Assembly (NCBI GenBank): GCA_016802295.1
Contig: JAESIW010000180.1
Span: 1,367,619-1,431,618 of the forward strand
Direction of reading: 5' to 3'
DNA length: 64,000 nucleotides
Source of the DNA: Brachionus rotundiformis
Taxonomy: Eukaryota; Rotifera; Eurotatoria; Ploima; Brachionidae
The notes below the pieces were generated by a model that had not been told where the DNA came from, did no database searches, and saw nothing but the letters and a program-made list of their open reading frames with translations. Shown here piece by piece: positions 46,313 through 58,360 of the stretch. Within the stretch, counting starts at the first letter, position 1. Each line of letters begins with the position of its first letter. A program made the position numbers and the translations under genes.

Positions 46313-46863
46313 TATTAAGAAATTATTTACAATTTGCCAAAAATAAATTATAATGATTGAGCTTAAAAAACAGAAGCTCTTACGAACACGCTTTAATTCA
46401 ATTTGCTAAAATAAAATTGTGGCTATAATTAATGTTAAAACGTACATGCTATAGATTTATTTAACTCAAATAAAACTGAATTAATTAAAAATGCTAATAT
46501 AATATTGCTATTGTAATTTTGCTAATTTTTAGAATGCTGGAATAAAACGCAGTCCCTAGATAGAACCAAAAAAACTGGAAAATAATTTCAAGTAGTTCAA
46601 GTTCAAGTTTAAAGTCTAGGTTTTAGGTTTGTTCGATCTTTTTATGTCCGTTAACAGGCGAAAATCGATGACATCAAATGTGAAACAATAATAAATGTTG
46701 GTTTATGCAAAAGTTGTAGACGATTTGCCATTTTATTTTGGCACAATAGAATAACGCTTCTACGAGTGTCTTTTGAATGAAAAAATTGTGGAAATGAAAA
46801 AATGGATTTTGTTTTATGCAAAAAAAACAATCTTATGGAATGAAAAGGAAATACGTAATTGCC

Positions 46864-46908
46864 CTTTTGAAAGATTAATATCACTTAAATTTATTAATCT
46901 TTCAAAAG
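46864..46908. repeat. Perfect 17-bp inverted repeat (hairpin)
   Basis: CTTTTGAAAGATTAATA at 46864-46880 is the exact reverse complement of 46892-46908, with an 11-nt spacer. It may be a remnant of terminal inverted repeats, a transcript hairpin or a cruciform-prone site. It is too short for a typical animal pre-miRNA. Confidence 0.6.
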
Positions 46909-47061
46909 TTAAATCAATCAAAAAATTACCATTAAATGATAAAATTTAAGTTGATCTTAAAATCATTAGAAATAAATATCGATTGGTTATTAAAAAAAAA
47001 GGAATTTGAGACTTAATTTCCTGGTATAATAAATTTTCTTATGCTAATTGAAATAATTATC

Positions 47062-47170
47062 TTTTAAGACTATTTCAATCATAGAAAAAAATCAAGATAT
47101 CATTTTATAAATAATTTGAATAATGATGCTCACAAAATTTTTATTAAAAAAGTTATTTAAAAAATTATTT
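47062..47170 (+). repeat. Dispersed repeat, copy 2 (first copy at 37708)
   Basis: Shares nearly all of its length with 37708-37845 but lacks about 20 nt in the middle. It lies between the two MULE relics. Confidence 0.65.
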
Positions 47171-47787
47171 GAATAAAAAAAAAATTATTAAAAAAATCAT
47201 TCACAATTTTAATTCGAATAAATTTTGATTCAAATTCAATTAGTGAAAATTTCATTTTCACCAATTTGAAAAAATCGATATTAAAAGAGCTCATGGTATT
47301 GTGGGGGCGATCTTTGTAAAATAAAAAATAAATTCAAAATAATTTTTTATCTATAAATAAATTTTCTAAAAATTTGAACTCATTCTCAAACTTAATTATC
47401 TCTAAATTATTTATTTAGAATAACTTACATGAAGCATAACTGATAATTGACAATTATTTTACGAAATACCATGGAGATTTGATTAGAAAAAAAAAAAGAA
47501 TTGTTTCAATTAAATAAGATGAATTATCAATCAAGATTTTACAATTTAATTTAAAGAAAAATTGAAGCTGAAATGAGTCAAAATAATTTTAGACATTTTT
47601 TTGAAAGGGAGACATTTAATCGATCTCTAATATTTTTCTATCTCTTATTTTACTAAATACCCTTAACTTATATTTATTAATCTGTCTCCTAAATTAAATA
47701 AAACAGCAACTAATTTAACTTAAAATATCTCTTATTTTTATTTATTTAATTGATTTAAAAAAAAAAAAATTATAAAAAATTTCAAAT

Positions 47788-48235
47788 AATTTCTAATATA
47801 ATAATATCGTATAAGTTTTTTCTTGTTCTTCCTCTACCCTTCTTTAGTGGAGCTTCAACTTTCTTACTTACAATTGTTTTTTTGTTCTTTTTTGTTGGTA
47901 TAACTGTTTCTTTTGGAGTTTCTTCCTCTACTTCTGTTATCTTTCGCTTTAGAACTTTGATTGAGCTGACAACTCTTCTTTCTTTATCTTCTTCTGATTA
48001 GTACACAAGCGCCTTTATAGACTTACACAGTCTTCTTCTAGGTTGTTGTGCAATAACTACTTGCTTAGCTTCGATTGGTATTTTGACAAGTTTCATATTT
48101 GCAGGTAAACCAACAAGATGCTTACAAATTTGATCTTTAAAGAAGAAATCATAGGAACAACTAGCTGTTTGCATCCAGTTATCGGAGTTACTATCCGAGC
48201 TGATTCTTGATTCTTGATATCCACAAAAAAAAACG
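47788..48235 (-). pseudogene. MULE transposase C-terminal relic with SWIM finger and AT-hook
   Basis: The minus strand reads NWMQTASCSYDFFFKDQICK followed by HLVGLPANMKLVKIPIEAKQ. The C-x(n)-C-K-H pattern fits a SWIM zinc finger, which closes many MULE transposases. One stop follows KALVY, then a Lys/Glu-rich region and PLKKGRGRTRK, an AT-hook-like motif, near the end. It lies upstream of the FLYWCH relic on the same strand, so it cannot be that element's own C-terminus and must come from another copy. Confidence 0.65.
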
Positions 48236-48492
48236 CTCGCAGGAGATAATTAAATTAAATAAAGAGATAATTTCAACTGTTCATTAATTAAGTTAAGAGC
48301 TATATTCATCATAAACATACTCATCTTTAGTAAATTTAGTGACCAAAAAACTCAGGATACATAAATATTTATTTTTAAAGAAAGTTAATCAAATTAATCG
48401 AATAAATAATATTATAAATAGAAAAAATAAAATTTGGCGTTTGGCTTAGCAAAGTTGAATTTTGAATTTGGAAAAAATTATAGCGCCGTCAC

Positions 48493-49227
48493 GTGACAAA
48501 CCTTATGTTAGTAATGTCGCTAGCCAATGCAAGCGAAATTCCTCGTTGGATTTTCAAGAACTCGGTCAAGCTAGATTCGAAATGGCTAGACAAACAAGTT
48601 AGCCACAGAACTCTATTTAGTGCGCTTGATATTGCCTTAAACCGAGACGAAAATAATGCAATCACGTCGATATACAATTTCTGGTCCAACAAAGTATGGA
48701 TAGTCGAATTGCTAAAAAACTTCTTCGATGCTTTTCGAATTGATTGGCTTAGAATTGAGCACATTTCTGAAGACAATTATAAAGACAGACACCTAAAAAA
48801 CGAAGTTAAAAGGGTGAAGATATCTTACCCAAAAGGGACTGAAAATATTATTAGAAGCCTTTCTGGTCTTGCTAATATTTATGGATTAAGATGTTTAGTC
48901 TCAATTGTTGGTCAAAAGCCAAAATGCTATTTTTGTGACGATGAAAATCAAAACGTAGCAAAGTGTGCAGTTAAAGAATTCTTATGCCCAAGATGTCAAC
49001 AAAAAGGTCATTTGACAAAAAAATGTACCATAGCTGAGAAATTAAAGTCGATAGAAAGACAAAAAATTGACTACAGTGAGCTCTTTATAGAACAAAATAA
49101 AACTCTTACTAATACTGAGATTGATAAATCGGATGAAAATGTAGATGAAATGCCAAAAGCCCCAGAATATCAACCAAATGGACCAAGTGACCAAGATTCA
49201 ATAGGTTTACCTCACTCAAGTGCTTAA
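48493..49227 (+). CDS. LINE ORF1, gag-like zinc-knuckle protein
   Basis: RNA-binding nucleocapsid-like protein of a non-LTR retrotransposon; it binds element RNA in retrotransposition. The open frame is 244 codons and may extend a little upstream, since the reading before 48493 is also coding-like. An RRM-like region is followed by Cys clusters: CYFCDDENQNVAKC and CPRCQQKGHLTKKC, the second a canonical C-x2-C-x4-H-x4-C zinc knuckle (residues about 174-187). The C-terminus is acidic. It ends in a stop just before a region that shifts frame into the endonuclease. Confidence 0.75.
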   Translation: MTNLMLVMSLANASEIPRWIFKNSVKLDSKWLDKQVSHRTLFSALDIALNRDENNAITSIYNFWSNKVWIVELLKNFFDAFRIDWLRIEHISEDNYKDRHLKNEVKRVKISYPKGTENIIRSLSGLANIYGLRCLVSIVGQKPKCYFCDDENQNVAKCAVKEFLCPRCQQKGHLTKKCTIAEKLKSIERQKIDYSELFIEQNKTLTNTEIDKSDENVDEMPKAPEYQPNGPSDQDSIGLPHSSA

Positions 49228-49469
49228 ATTTTAAAAACTCCAGTTCTAGAAGACCATCTTAGTATTAGGCAAATTCGAGTACAACCATATATTTCGACAT
49301 CTGCTCAAAATGTTCAAAAAGATCGAAACAAGTCGAAAAAGTATGTTCAAACTAGAAACCAAATCAAAAGACAATCCGGAACAGAACATGAAGAAAACGA
49401 TCCAAAAAGCAGTTTTTAGAGTCAGCAGATGAGGACGACGATACTTTTGAGTCAGAAATGACGTGATAG

Positions 49470-49928
49470 TTAAAGAAGGCAAAGGATCTATTCAAGACTT
49501 TTCATTTGAGGAGTTTTCTTCAGAGATTCTCGCAATTAAGTTAAATTATGGACTAAATGACCAATTTTTTGTGTTTAGCCTCTATAACCCACCTAATGTA
49601 CTTCTTAATTTTGATCTTTTTGAAATGGAAATGTAAAAACTTCATTCTTGGTGGCGATCTTAACGCTCGGACAAAGCAAGTAGGCTGCTTCAGAGAAAAT
49701 CAAAATGGAATTGTTTTGGAAAGGATAAATAATGAATTAGATTTTTCAGTAATTAATGATAAAACCCCTACTTTTAATATCTTTAATAAACAATATTTCG
49801 AAATTGTTGATTTATTTTTGGTATCATCATCAGTAATAAACAAAATTAGTGAGTTTCGAGTTCTCAATAATCAGGATATGACAAGCGACCATTTTCCAAT
49901 CGAAACTTCCATAACTTTCGATTACTGA
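49470..49928 (+). pseudogene. LINE apurinic-type endonuclease (broken)
   Basis: Endonuclease/exonuclease/phosphatase-fold domain that nicks target DNA for target-primed reverse transcription. Visible are SLYNPPNVLLNFDLFE (in another frame), then FILGGDLNARTKQVGC with the catalytic Asp/Asn, NGIVLERINNELDFSVINDK, and MTSDHFPIETSI with the SDH catalytic motif. A frameshift near 49620 separates the first part, and a TGA at 49926 ends it before the reverse transcriptase. Confidence 0.75.
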
Positions 49929-49959
49929 ATAACTGTTAAATCCAGATCAAAAAAGTTTA

Positions 49960-52012
49960 ACTATAAAAAAGCAAATTGGAATTTATTTCGTGAGGTTCTA
50001 AATGTCCCAAGCCATTACTTAGTGGCTTCTTCAGTGACGATTGACGAACAAAACGAAATAATTACCAAAAAAATATTGTCTGCTGCAAATAAAAGCATAC
50101 CACATCAGTCTTAAAAAGTTTTTAAAACTAGTCTCCCACCATATATTATAGACTTGATTAAAGAACGTAGGAAAATAAGAAAAACTTCTCAAAAAACTCG
50201 CTGTCAAATAGCTAAACGTAGATTTAATCAGTTGACTTCTGAGTTAAAAATTAGCCTAAAAAAGTTTTGGAACAAAAATTGGTTTGATTTTATCAATAAG
50301 ATGGGAAAAACCCTTTATCAAGCGAGCATTTTGGAAAAAATTCAATAGGTTTGGATCAAAAAAATTATCAAATATAATCTTGACTCTAACTCTTAACTAC
50401 CAAGATTTTAAAACAGATGAGGAAAAAGGGAAATTATTTGGAGAAATACTATCTTCAACATTCAGTCTTAATTCTGACCTGAAAAACACTGAAAAGGATG
50501 AAGAAATAACTAATTCTAATTTAAAATATCTTAAGAACAATAGTCAGCCACAATTTAACGAATTGATAAGCCTTAATGAATTGATTTTGGCATTAAAAAG
50601 GTTAAAGGGAGAAGTAGCTTGCGGATCTGACCTTATCCACAATTTAATGTTAAAAAACCTTCCTTTAAATTTATCAAAAGAAATTATAGATCTTTTCAAT
50701 CTTAGTCTCCAAGAAGGTTCAGTTCCTAAAGCTTGGAAAAGTGCCAGAATAACAATAATACCTAAGAAATCTTCTCCTACACATGACCCATCTAATTCTC
50801 GACCAATAAGTATTACTAGCTGTCTGGGTAAACTGCTTGAACGTATTATCTTTTCAAGATTGTATGATTTCTAGGAAAAAAACTCGCTGCTAGTTCAGGA
50901 ACAATCTGGTTTTAGGAAACATCGAAGAACCGCAGATAATCTAGTTTTCCTTATCCAAAAAGTTGTCGAATCATTTAATAGAAAGAAAAAAGCATGTTGC
51001 TTATTTTTTGACATTTCCAAGGCTTTCGACAAGGTTTGGCATGAGGGTTTAATTTAAATTAAACATACCTGCCTACTTAATTAATTGTATTAAATCATTC
51101 CTTAATTGCAGGACATTTAAAGTATATGTAAGCGACCACATTAGTGATGAATACAGTATATTTGCAGGTGTTCCTCAGGGATCTGTTATAAGTCCTCTCC
51201 TATTTAGTATATTTATTAATGATATTCGTAAAAGAAGTAAAGCTAATAATGAATACTCTCTTCTTTTTGCTGACGATCTTGTTACTTTCTTCATTTATAA
51301 GAAAATTGGAAATCTAGAAAGTAAGATGAACAAGTACTTAGTTGAATTGGAACAATGGCTTTTCAAGTGGAAAATGAAGATTTCAGTTGAAAAGTCTTGT
51401 TCAATGATTTTTACTAAAAACAACAAAGAAAATTCTGAGTTTAATTTAAGGATCTATGGGAATAGAATCGAAAGGCTAAAAGAAATAAAGTTCCTAGCTA
51501 TTAAATTCGATTCCAAATTAATTTTCGCTTCAATGATAGGAGAAATTAAAGAACGTTGCAACTCAAGGCTAAATTTAATTAAAATTTTGTCAGATAAAAA
51601 ATGGGGCCTTAACTTAAACACTTTAGGAAACCTTTATAAGTCTTTGATTGGATCTATTATAGATTATTCTTTTCCTTGTCTTAACTCTCTTTCAGAAACT
51701 AATATCAAAAAATTAGAAGTAATTCAAAATTCAGCAGTCCGTTCGATACTAAAACTAAAATATGATACTCCCTCCAACATATTACATCATGAGGTATATA
51801 ATAAACTCAAACTACTAACAGTCTCAAATCGACTTTATGAGTTGAGTGAGAGATATGTTAGGGCAGGACTGAGTCATTCTGTTCCATTGGTCCTCAGACT
51901 GGTGGAAGAATATAAAGCCGGCTTCGAATCAAGATTTATTGATCTTTTTAATTTTTCTTTTAAATTTTATTTTATTTATGATTTTTTAATTTATATTTTA
52001 TTTCTATTCTGA
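49960..52012 (+). pseudogene. LINE reverse transcriptase (broken)
   Basis: RNA-directed DNA polymerase of the LINE. Pieces: DLIKERRKIRKTSQKTRCQI (50150-50215); LKRLKGEVACGSDLIHNLML and VPKAWKSARITIIPKKSSPT with SRPISITSCLGKLLERII (50590-50860); FDISKAFDKVWHEG (about 51010-51050); AGVPQGSVISPLLFSIFIND and FADDLVTFF (about 51165-51290); and a C-terminal ORF (51326-52012) with LYKSLIGSIIDYSFPCL. It contains the FADD catalytic motif. At least four stops or frameshifts make it non-functional. Confidence 0.8.
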
Positions 52013-52418
52013 AGGAGCTTAGTTCAGCTCGGTACAAATAAAAAAATATATATTTTATTAAGTGATCGTTTAAGTAATGTAAGAGATCGATTAATAATAC
52101 CCCTTTTTGAAATTTATTTATTTGATATTTTTTCATTAAATCAAAATCAGCATTTATTTTAGTAATATTGATTATAAAGCTTGGAAAAAACCTCGTTGCT
52201 ATATTATTTTTATTTGAATTTAGGGAATAAGGAAAACCAATTTGAACATAAATTGAATATTATTTTTCTCTGTGTTAATAAAAATAAAACTAATTTAACT
52301 AAAAAATGAATCCTAAATAAAATATGATAATTTGCATTTAAGTTATAATATTTTGTTTAGATCATAAAAGAGCCTAATTTTGGAAAAGAAATAAATAACA
52401 ACGAATGATAGTCCTTTA

Positions 52419-55389
52419 ATGAGGCTTATTCGCTTAAACAAAAAGTCAATATTTAGGCTAATTATTTTCTGTTTAGTTTTGACCATTTTAAAGCTGATTG
52501 TTGAATGCTTTTACCAAAAAAAACAGCCATCTCTTGATTACAACTACTCAAAACGTCAGTTTATCCTCAATTTGCCGAAAAATTACTACGACATTTTGCC
52601 TATTAGCAGGGATTTTAGCAGAGATGTTTACAATGAAGAATCGGAACCAAACGATGCCAAATATTGGACCGAATTTCAAATCAAAAGCATTAAATTTAAA
52701 TATTCCAGGATTTTTTTACAAGACTGGGTGCCCATTTTACAAGAGGCAGTTAATCTTGGTATCAATACAATCGAAATAGAGATAGTGTGGTCAATACACG
52801 AAAAAATAAATGGTGCTTTAGATTTTAAGTCATATAATTTAGAGCTCGAAGAGCTCATAAAGCTAATTAAAGCCTTTAAACTATTCATGATAGTAAGAAT
52901 TGATCCATTTTTGCCATGTTCAGACTATGACATGGCAGGGCTGCCTAATTGGCTATTAGCCGATAACTTTTTGGATAAATATTCATTTCTTAGTCTTACA
53001 AATGAAAAACTAATTCAACCTTACCAGAAGTTTTTGGACCAAGTTCTGAGTATACTAGCCAAATACCAATTTGAGAAAAATGGGCCCATGATAGCTCTAC
53101 TGATTCAATACTACGATAAATTTGAGCCCAATTCTTACAAACAGTTTTATGATACTAGTTATAAAAAGTTTATTATTAGGCGGCTTCAAGCTCATGGTAT
53201 TGTGGAAACTGTTCTTAAATCAGTCAATTTATGTGACTATAATGGCTTGTATGCTAACAATAGTATAGAGAATTTTTGTGATCCAAATTTATATATCTAT
53301 TTTCCTTTGGACTACAAATTAAAAAGCAAAAATGAGTCATACCATGATTGCATAGGTAAAGATTTTTATTATTTTGGACTGTTAATAGGTTTACCATAAG
53401 AAAGTAAGCATCTGAGAAATTTATTTTTTAGTCTTTATTAGAACACTTATAATCTTTAAAATTTCAAAATATATGATTATGTTATAAATCTTTATTGAAT
53501 GCGTTTCGGACCTGTTAAGGATCTAATGGTCTGTGGTTATAACATAAATAATAGATAAGGTTTAGATAATAACTTTATTTATAAATGGTCACTTCTAGCC
53601 TAACATTTAACAAGGAAAGTTAACAAAAAATAGAAAGAAATGATAAAGAAACCAATAACTGACTATTTCACACAGTGTTAAATACTTTTAATTTTCTCCC
53701 GCAGGAAATCATAGTATTGCACTGTAAATTAAAGACATTCAAATCGTCTTGAGTTGATTTTGTAGTTAAAGAGAGAACTAAAACAGTTATTTCAATTGTC
53801 TGATAATTAAGAAAGATTCATATTCAGATACGATAAAGGGTTTATTTTAATAAAAATCAAAAAATGGTCAATAAAACTTTAAAAGAAAATTAAACTAAAT
53901 CAATAATATCTATCATTTATTACTAATTTATTTCAAGAAAATAAATAATTTTTTTCTAAAATGTCAAAAATAATTTATATATTTCTATTTGAAATGGAGA
54001 ATTTAATTAATTTAAGTCAATAATAATAGTAAATTAATTTAATTTTGTTAAAAATAATCATAAGTCTAAAAATATAAATAATAATTTATTTTATATTAAG
54101 AAAGATAAATATTTAAATTAAAAATACTTTCTAACTTTGAGCCACATAACAGTCTTAATTTTAAAATATAATCTTTTTTTAATAATTATTAAAACTTAGA
54201 TTGGAATTCTGAAATTAAAGACTTTGAGTATTTTGTTGCGAACGAAAAAATTAAGTTTCGGTCAAATCTGAAAGAGCTGCTGAATACCAAAAAATCTTTC
54301 GGTATAGAGAATTTTTTTTGTCATACAAATTTTGGTTTCGAAACCGGTACAAACAAGAACTATCTATTTAGTAATCAAAATTGCCTACTAGACCAAATTG
54401 GGGCTAGGACTGAAAAGTTTGACATAGCCCTGCAGCTTTTAAATGATATAAGCGGTCAAAAATCGAAAAAAAATTATTCTAATTATATTAATTTGAATGA
54501 AGATAAGTTTTTAAAATCAAAAAATAGCAAAATTTACAACATATCAATCACTCATGTTTTACCTTTTAGAAATATGGTAGAAAAGCTTCATACACCTACC
54601 AGTCTGGCACCAAAAAAAGATGAGCTTTTCATAGAATATTTTGGAATAACTTATAATTTACGCTCTACTGGTCACGGATATATATTCTATAGACTGAAAA
54701 TTAATTTAAAGAGTGGATCTCAAATAATTGTCAAGCCCTATCTAATCAAAGATTATGCCATTATAAAATGTGACTTTGATAAAAATATAATAACATTAGA
54801 ACCTGATAAATATAATCGAACATTGTCTTTTAAATTAAATCAGGAATGCAATGAAATTCAAATTTTGGTAGAAATTTTTCAAAGATCGAGCAATCTGAGC
54901 CTTTATTGGAACGAGTTTAAGAAAAATCGTAAAGGTTTATTGGAAAAAGAAGCGATTATGTTCAAAAGAGTAGATAAAGAATCATATGAATTAGGAGGCT
55001 CCGAATGGAAAATAAATTTGTTTGACTTTTTGCCAAAATTTTTTAACCGTATAACATACGCCTCAAGCTACATTGCTTATGACGAGTTCTCAAAAAGCAA
55101 ATTAAAAAGCTCAAATAATCCTTTGATTTTATATTCTAGATTATACATACAAAAGTCCTTTAAAAACGAATTTGTTTATTTAATAATTAAAAATTTAACT
55201 AGAGGGATAGTTTTTTTAAATGGCTTTAATTTGGGAAGATATTGGAATATTAATAAAATTGATACTTTTTTTGTGCCTAAAAAAATATTGAATAATGGAT
55301 CGAATGAAATTTTAATTTTTGATTTACACGGTATTAAAATTGATCACAATCCGGATATATTTATCACCAAAGATATTGTATTTATTTGA
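52419..55389 (+). CDS. Divergent GH35 beta-galactosidase-like protein, probably catalytically impaired
   Basis: Family GH35 enzymes hydrolyse terminal beta-galactose. Two exons (52419-53388, 54200-55389) total 2160 nt, 719 residues; phase 1 joins LLI to DWNSE. Residues ~12-32 are a hydrophobic signal anchor (FRLIIFCLVLTILKLIVECF), suggesting a Golgi-type or luminal membrane protein. The barrel is recognisable: VWSIHEKINGALDF, IVRIDPFLPCSDYDMAGLPN with WLL, NGPMIALLIQYYDKF, and HTNFGFETGTN. The C-terminal domain ends GIVFLNGFNLGRYWNI with FFVPKKILNNGSNEI. Where the family has VENEYG, this protein has IQYYDK, with Tyr232 at the acid/base Glu. The nucleophile region looks like KDFYYFG, with Asp315 replacing Glu. 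So it may be a non-enzymatic lectin-like relative. The 811-nt intron is longer than most in the window. Confidence 0.82.
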
Positions 55390-58360
55390 TTTGATTATTT
55401 GTTATATAGTTTGCTTTTAAAAATTAATTTCTTAAAATAAATTTTTTGTTAAATTCTAATTTTTGTTTAATTGATAAATGAAATAAATTATTTATTTTTA
55501 AAAAAGGAAATTACTAGATAATTAATAATTTCGTAAATAATATTGACCGGAAAATGTTTTTTAACTTTTATCTCTAGATTTAAAAAATGTTCTTATTTGT
55601 AATTATTTCATCAAAAAGAAGAAATCTTATTAAAATACAACTTTTTATTAATTACCTAAAGAAATTGAAAATGAAGAAATGACGATTTTTAATGGAATGG
55701 CCTAGTGTCAATTAAAATAGGAAAAGCTAGTATGTGTAAAAATTTGAAATGAGTTAATCTTTTCCAATGTAAATCAAAAAAAAATTGGCACCGAGATAAA
55801 GATTTACTTTATGTTGGTGTAAATAAAACTAATTAACTTTTCTTATATTTCAGTGGAAAGTCTTATCAACTATATTAAGCTTTATTGTTCCTTATTCTGT
55901 TTCTGGCTGGATCCAATGGCCTTACTATATGATCATACTTTATATAATAATACGAAATTATAAAATCAAGAATTCGATTACTCAAAAAATCGCCAGATGA
56001 TTTTATTTATTTGAGGTAGTAAGGACAGAAAAGTTAACTATCTCTCCATTATCAGCATAAAGGAAAATAAAGTACTAGGAAATCAGCTCTATTGAAATAT
56101 ATGACATTAAGTACATAAAAGTTCCAATATGGACATAGATTTATCAATTTTCAGTCTTTTTTCCTTTTTTTGGAACTGTATTTGCTTATTTTTTATTAAG
56201 TATTCATAAGCTATCTTTTTTATGAAATGAATTATTAAATATTAACATAATAGATTTTTATGTTTCCATTTACAAAATGTTTGGGTCAAAATAGCAATTA
56301 ATCAGTTAAGTATTAATTAATTCTTTACCATTTAGGTAAATAAGATTGTAATGAATAGCGAGGATGAATGCTTTATAAAATTTTTAATAAGTCATTAAAA
56401 AATTTTATACAAGACGAGCTTGCGGAGGTCATGTACTAGGATGTCACCTATCGTAGCTCCTTGCACATAACACATAGAAAAAGGCTGGAAAAAAGAAATC
56501 CTTTTTAAATTTTTAGAGAATTTTCAAAATAAGAGTTAAGATTCTCGATAGAAAAAGCTTTTATAAATAATTTAGAAAGGAAGAAACAATTTTTGAAGCT
56601 TAGCTAAATTAGCCAACAACCATTTTGGTCATTTACGGAAATATTTGATATTTTAAGTAAATATTTCTGTTAAAGATTCTGATTTGCAGAGCGCTGGCAC
56701 AAGAAACTAAATTTATAACTTATAATTACAATAGTAAAATTTTTGTATAATTACATTAGTTTACGTAATTTCAGGACTTTTTTTTTCGACTTTTCAATTT
56801 ACATAATCAACAACCTCTATGTATATGTGTAAAGGCACCTCATGAGCTCGAATTGAACGATTTGGAGAGTTCTGTAGACCTAGAAACGCCAAATTTTAAA
56901 TTTTTAAACAATTAAAAAATCTAAACTTTAAGACCTATTGACATTGAGAGTAGTAAAATCGAGTATATGCAAAAAATTTAATATAACAGCCAATCTTTTT
57001 CAATGTAATTTATAAAATAAAAAAAATTTTAGCTCGAAGATAGAGATATCCTTTATGTTGGTGTAAGAAGAGACCAATTATGAACTTTTCTGTATTTCTT
57101 TATTGAACTTATCCTTATTCAGTCAAGATCCAACGACATTTAAGTACTTTATGCACTTTATGCCATATAGATCAATGGAGAAACTTATCAACTATGTTAG
57201 ACTTTATTGTACTTTATCCTTATTCAAGCAAATATCCATAAAAGGCAATAAATTATATCATATTACTAATTTTATTCCATTGATATACTAATTTTTCCCT
57301 ATAAAGGTTATTTCTTTGAAATGAAGTATTCAATTTTAATATACTAGACTTTTATGATCTCATTGACAATAGATGGAATTTATCAAAATTTTGTCTTGAT
57401 ACTTCCAAAAACTGTGATAAATGAAATGAAATTAAAAACTTCTTACGATATGAAATCAACCTTCATTCAAAATTAATTATTTGCTATTTTAATTCAAATT
57501 GAAAATATGCAATTAATCAATCATCAATTTGAAATTAATTTAATATTCAATTTATTTTGATTTTATATAAATAAGGGTTATGATTCTAAGAGTTGAAATT
57601 AATTCAAATTGTCTATTCAAATTTTTAATAAACGTCTATTCAGAAACACATTCATATCTTTATTTATTCCTTGTTACCCTAAAGTTATTCTATGGTGATT
57701 CAGGGCAAATCACACAGAGTAATAAACTGTGGTTTGAACTAAATATCATAATTTTAATTTAAATAAATTTTAAATTTTAAATAAGCTGGTTAAGTTACTT
57801 CATACTTTAACTTTATAGTACTAGATCTTTGTCATTTTTCATCATGAAAAATATAAATCATCATGATATTAAATAAATATCAATTTAGGTAAATAAGATT
57901 GTAATGAATATCGAGGATGAACGCTTAAGTCATTAAAAAATGAACAACTATTTAAATTTTTGTTGAAATTGAGACGATGATTTTTATTAGCGGCCTTGAT
58001 TAAATATTATTAAGTAACAATTTGGTAATTAATTATATCCAAATAAAATAAAATGCTTTGTTATTAAACTGAATGTTTTTTTTCATTTTATTATTTTTAG
58101 CTTAAAAATTAATTATAAAATAAAATATATTTATTAACAATTTTCATTTTATTCGTTTCTCGGTTATTTTTTAAACCATCTTAATTTTCATGAATTGACA
58201 AGAGCTTAAAATATTATTTAAAAAAAATAACCAAAAATATATCAAAAAAATCTTATTTTCAATAATGGAAAATCTTGAAGGCAAGAATTAGAAATTAAAT
58301 CAAATAGTAAAAAATGCTTAGACAAAAAACAGACAAAAACAATAACAATCAAGTAATTGC
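55390..58360. other. Convergent intergenic region with duplicated segments
   Basis: Between the GH35-like gene (+) and S6K (-). The block around 55735-55920 (CTTTATGTTGGTGTAA, then TATCAACTATATTAAGCTTT) recurs with changes at 56970-57230, and the block at 56333-56370 (TAAGATTGTAATGAATA) recurs at 57883-57935. No credible exon; short ORFs such as 57103-57291 fall inside the duplicated repeats. Confidence 0.5.

Larger units (their letters stand above)
46313..47787. other. Non-coding stretch with a perfect hairpin and dispersed repeat
   Basis: No gene recognised. It holds a 17-bp perfect inverted repeat at 46864-46908 with an 11-nt loop, and copy 2 of the dispersed repeat at 47062-47170. Low-complexity A+T runs elsewhere. 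Confidence 0.45.
48480..52060 (+). mobile_element. Jockey/I-type LINE, nearly full length but broken
   Basis: In order: a gag-like ORF1 (48493-49227), an endonuclease (about 49470-49928) and a reverse transcriptase (about 49960-52012), ending in GAAGGAGCTTAGTTCAGCTC and an A-rich tail near 52050. Frameshifts and stops interrupt the second ORF at least at 49405-49465, 49926, 50112, 50347, 50872 and 51055. All domains remain recognisable, so this insertion is much younger than the CR1 relics. No target-site duplication could be defined by eye. Confidence 0.85.

Noticed and set aside
46651..46884. 77-codon minus-strand frame
   Set aside because: No domain resemblance and overlaps the hairpin; probably chance in A+T-rich DNA.
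53690..53800. Extra GH35 exon in the long intron, after the acceptor-like CTCCCGCAG at about 53697
   Set aside because: The reading hits a stop within 7 codons and has no family resemblance; the direct junction 53388/54200 keeps phase and alignment.
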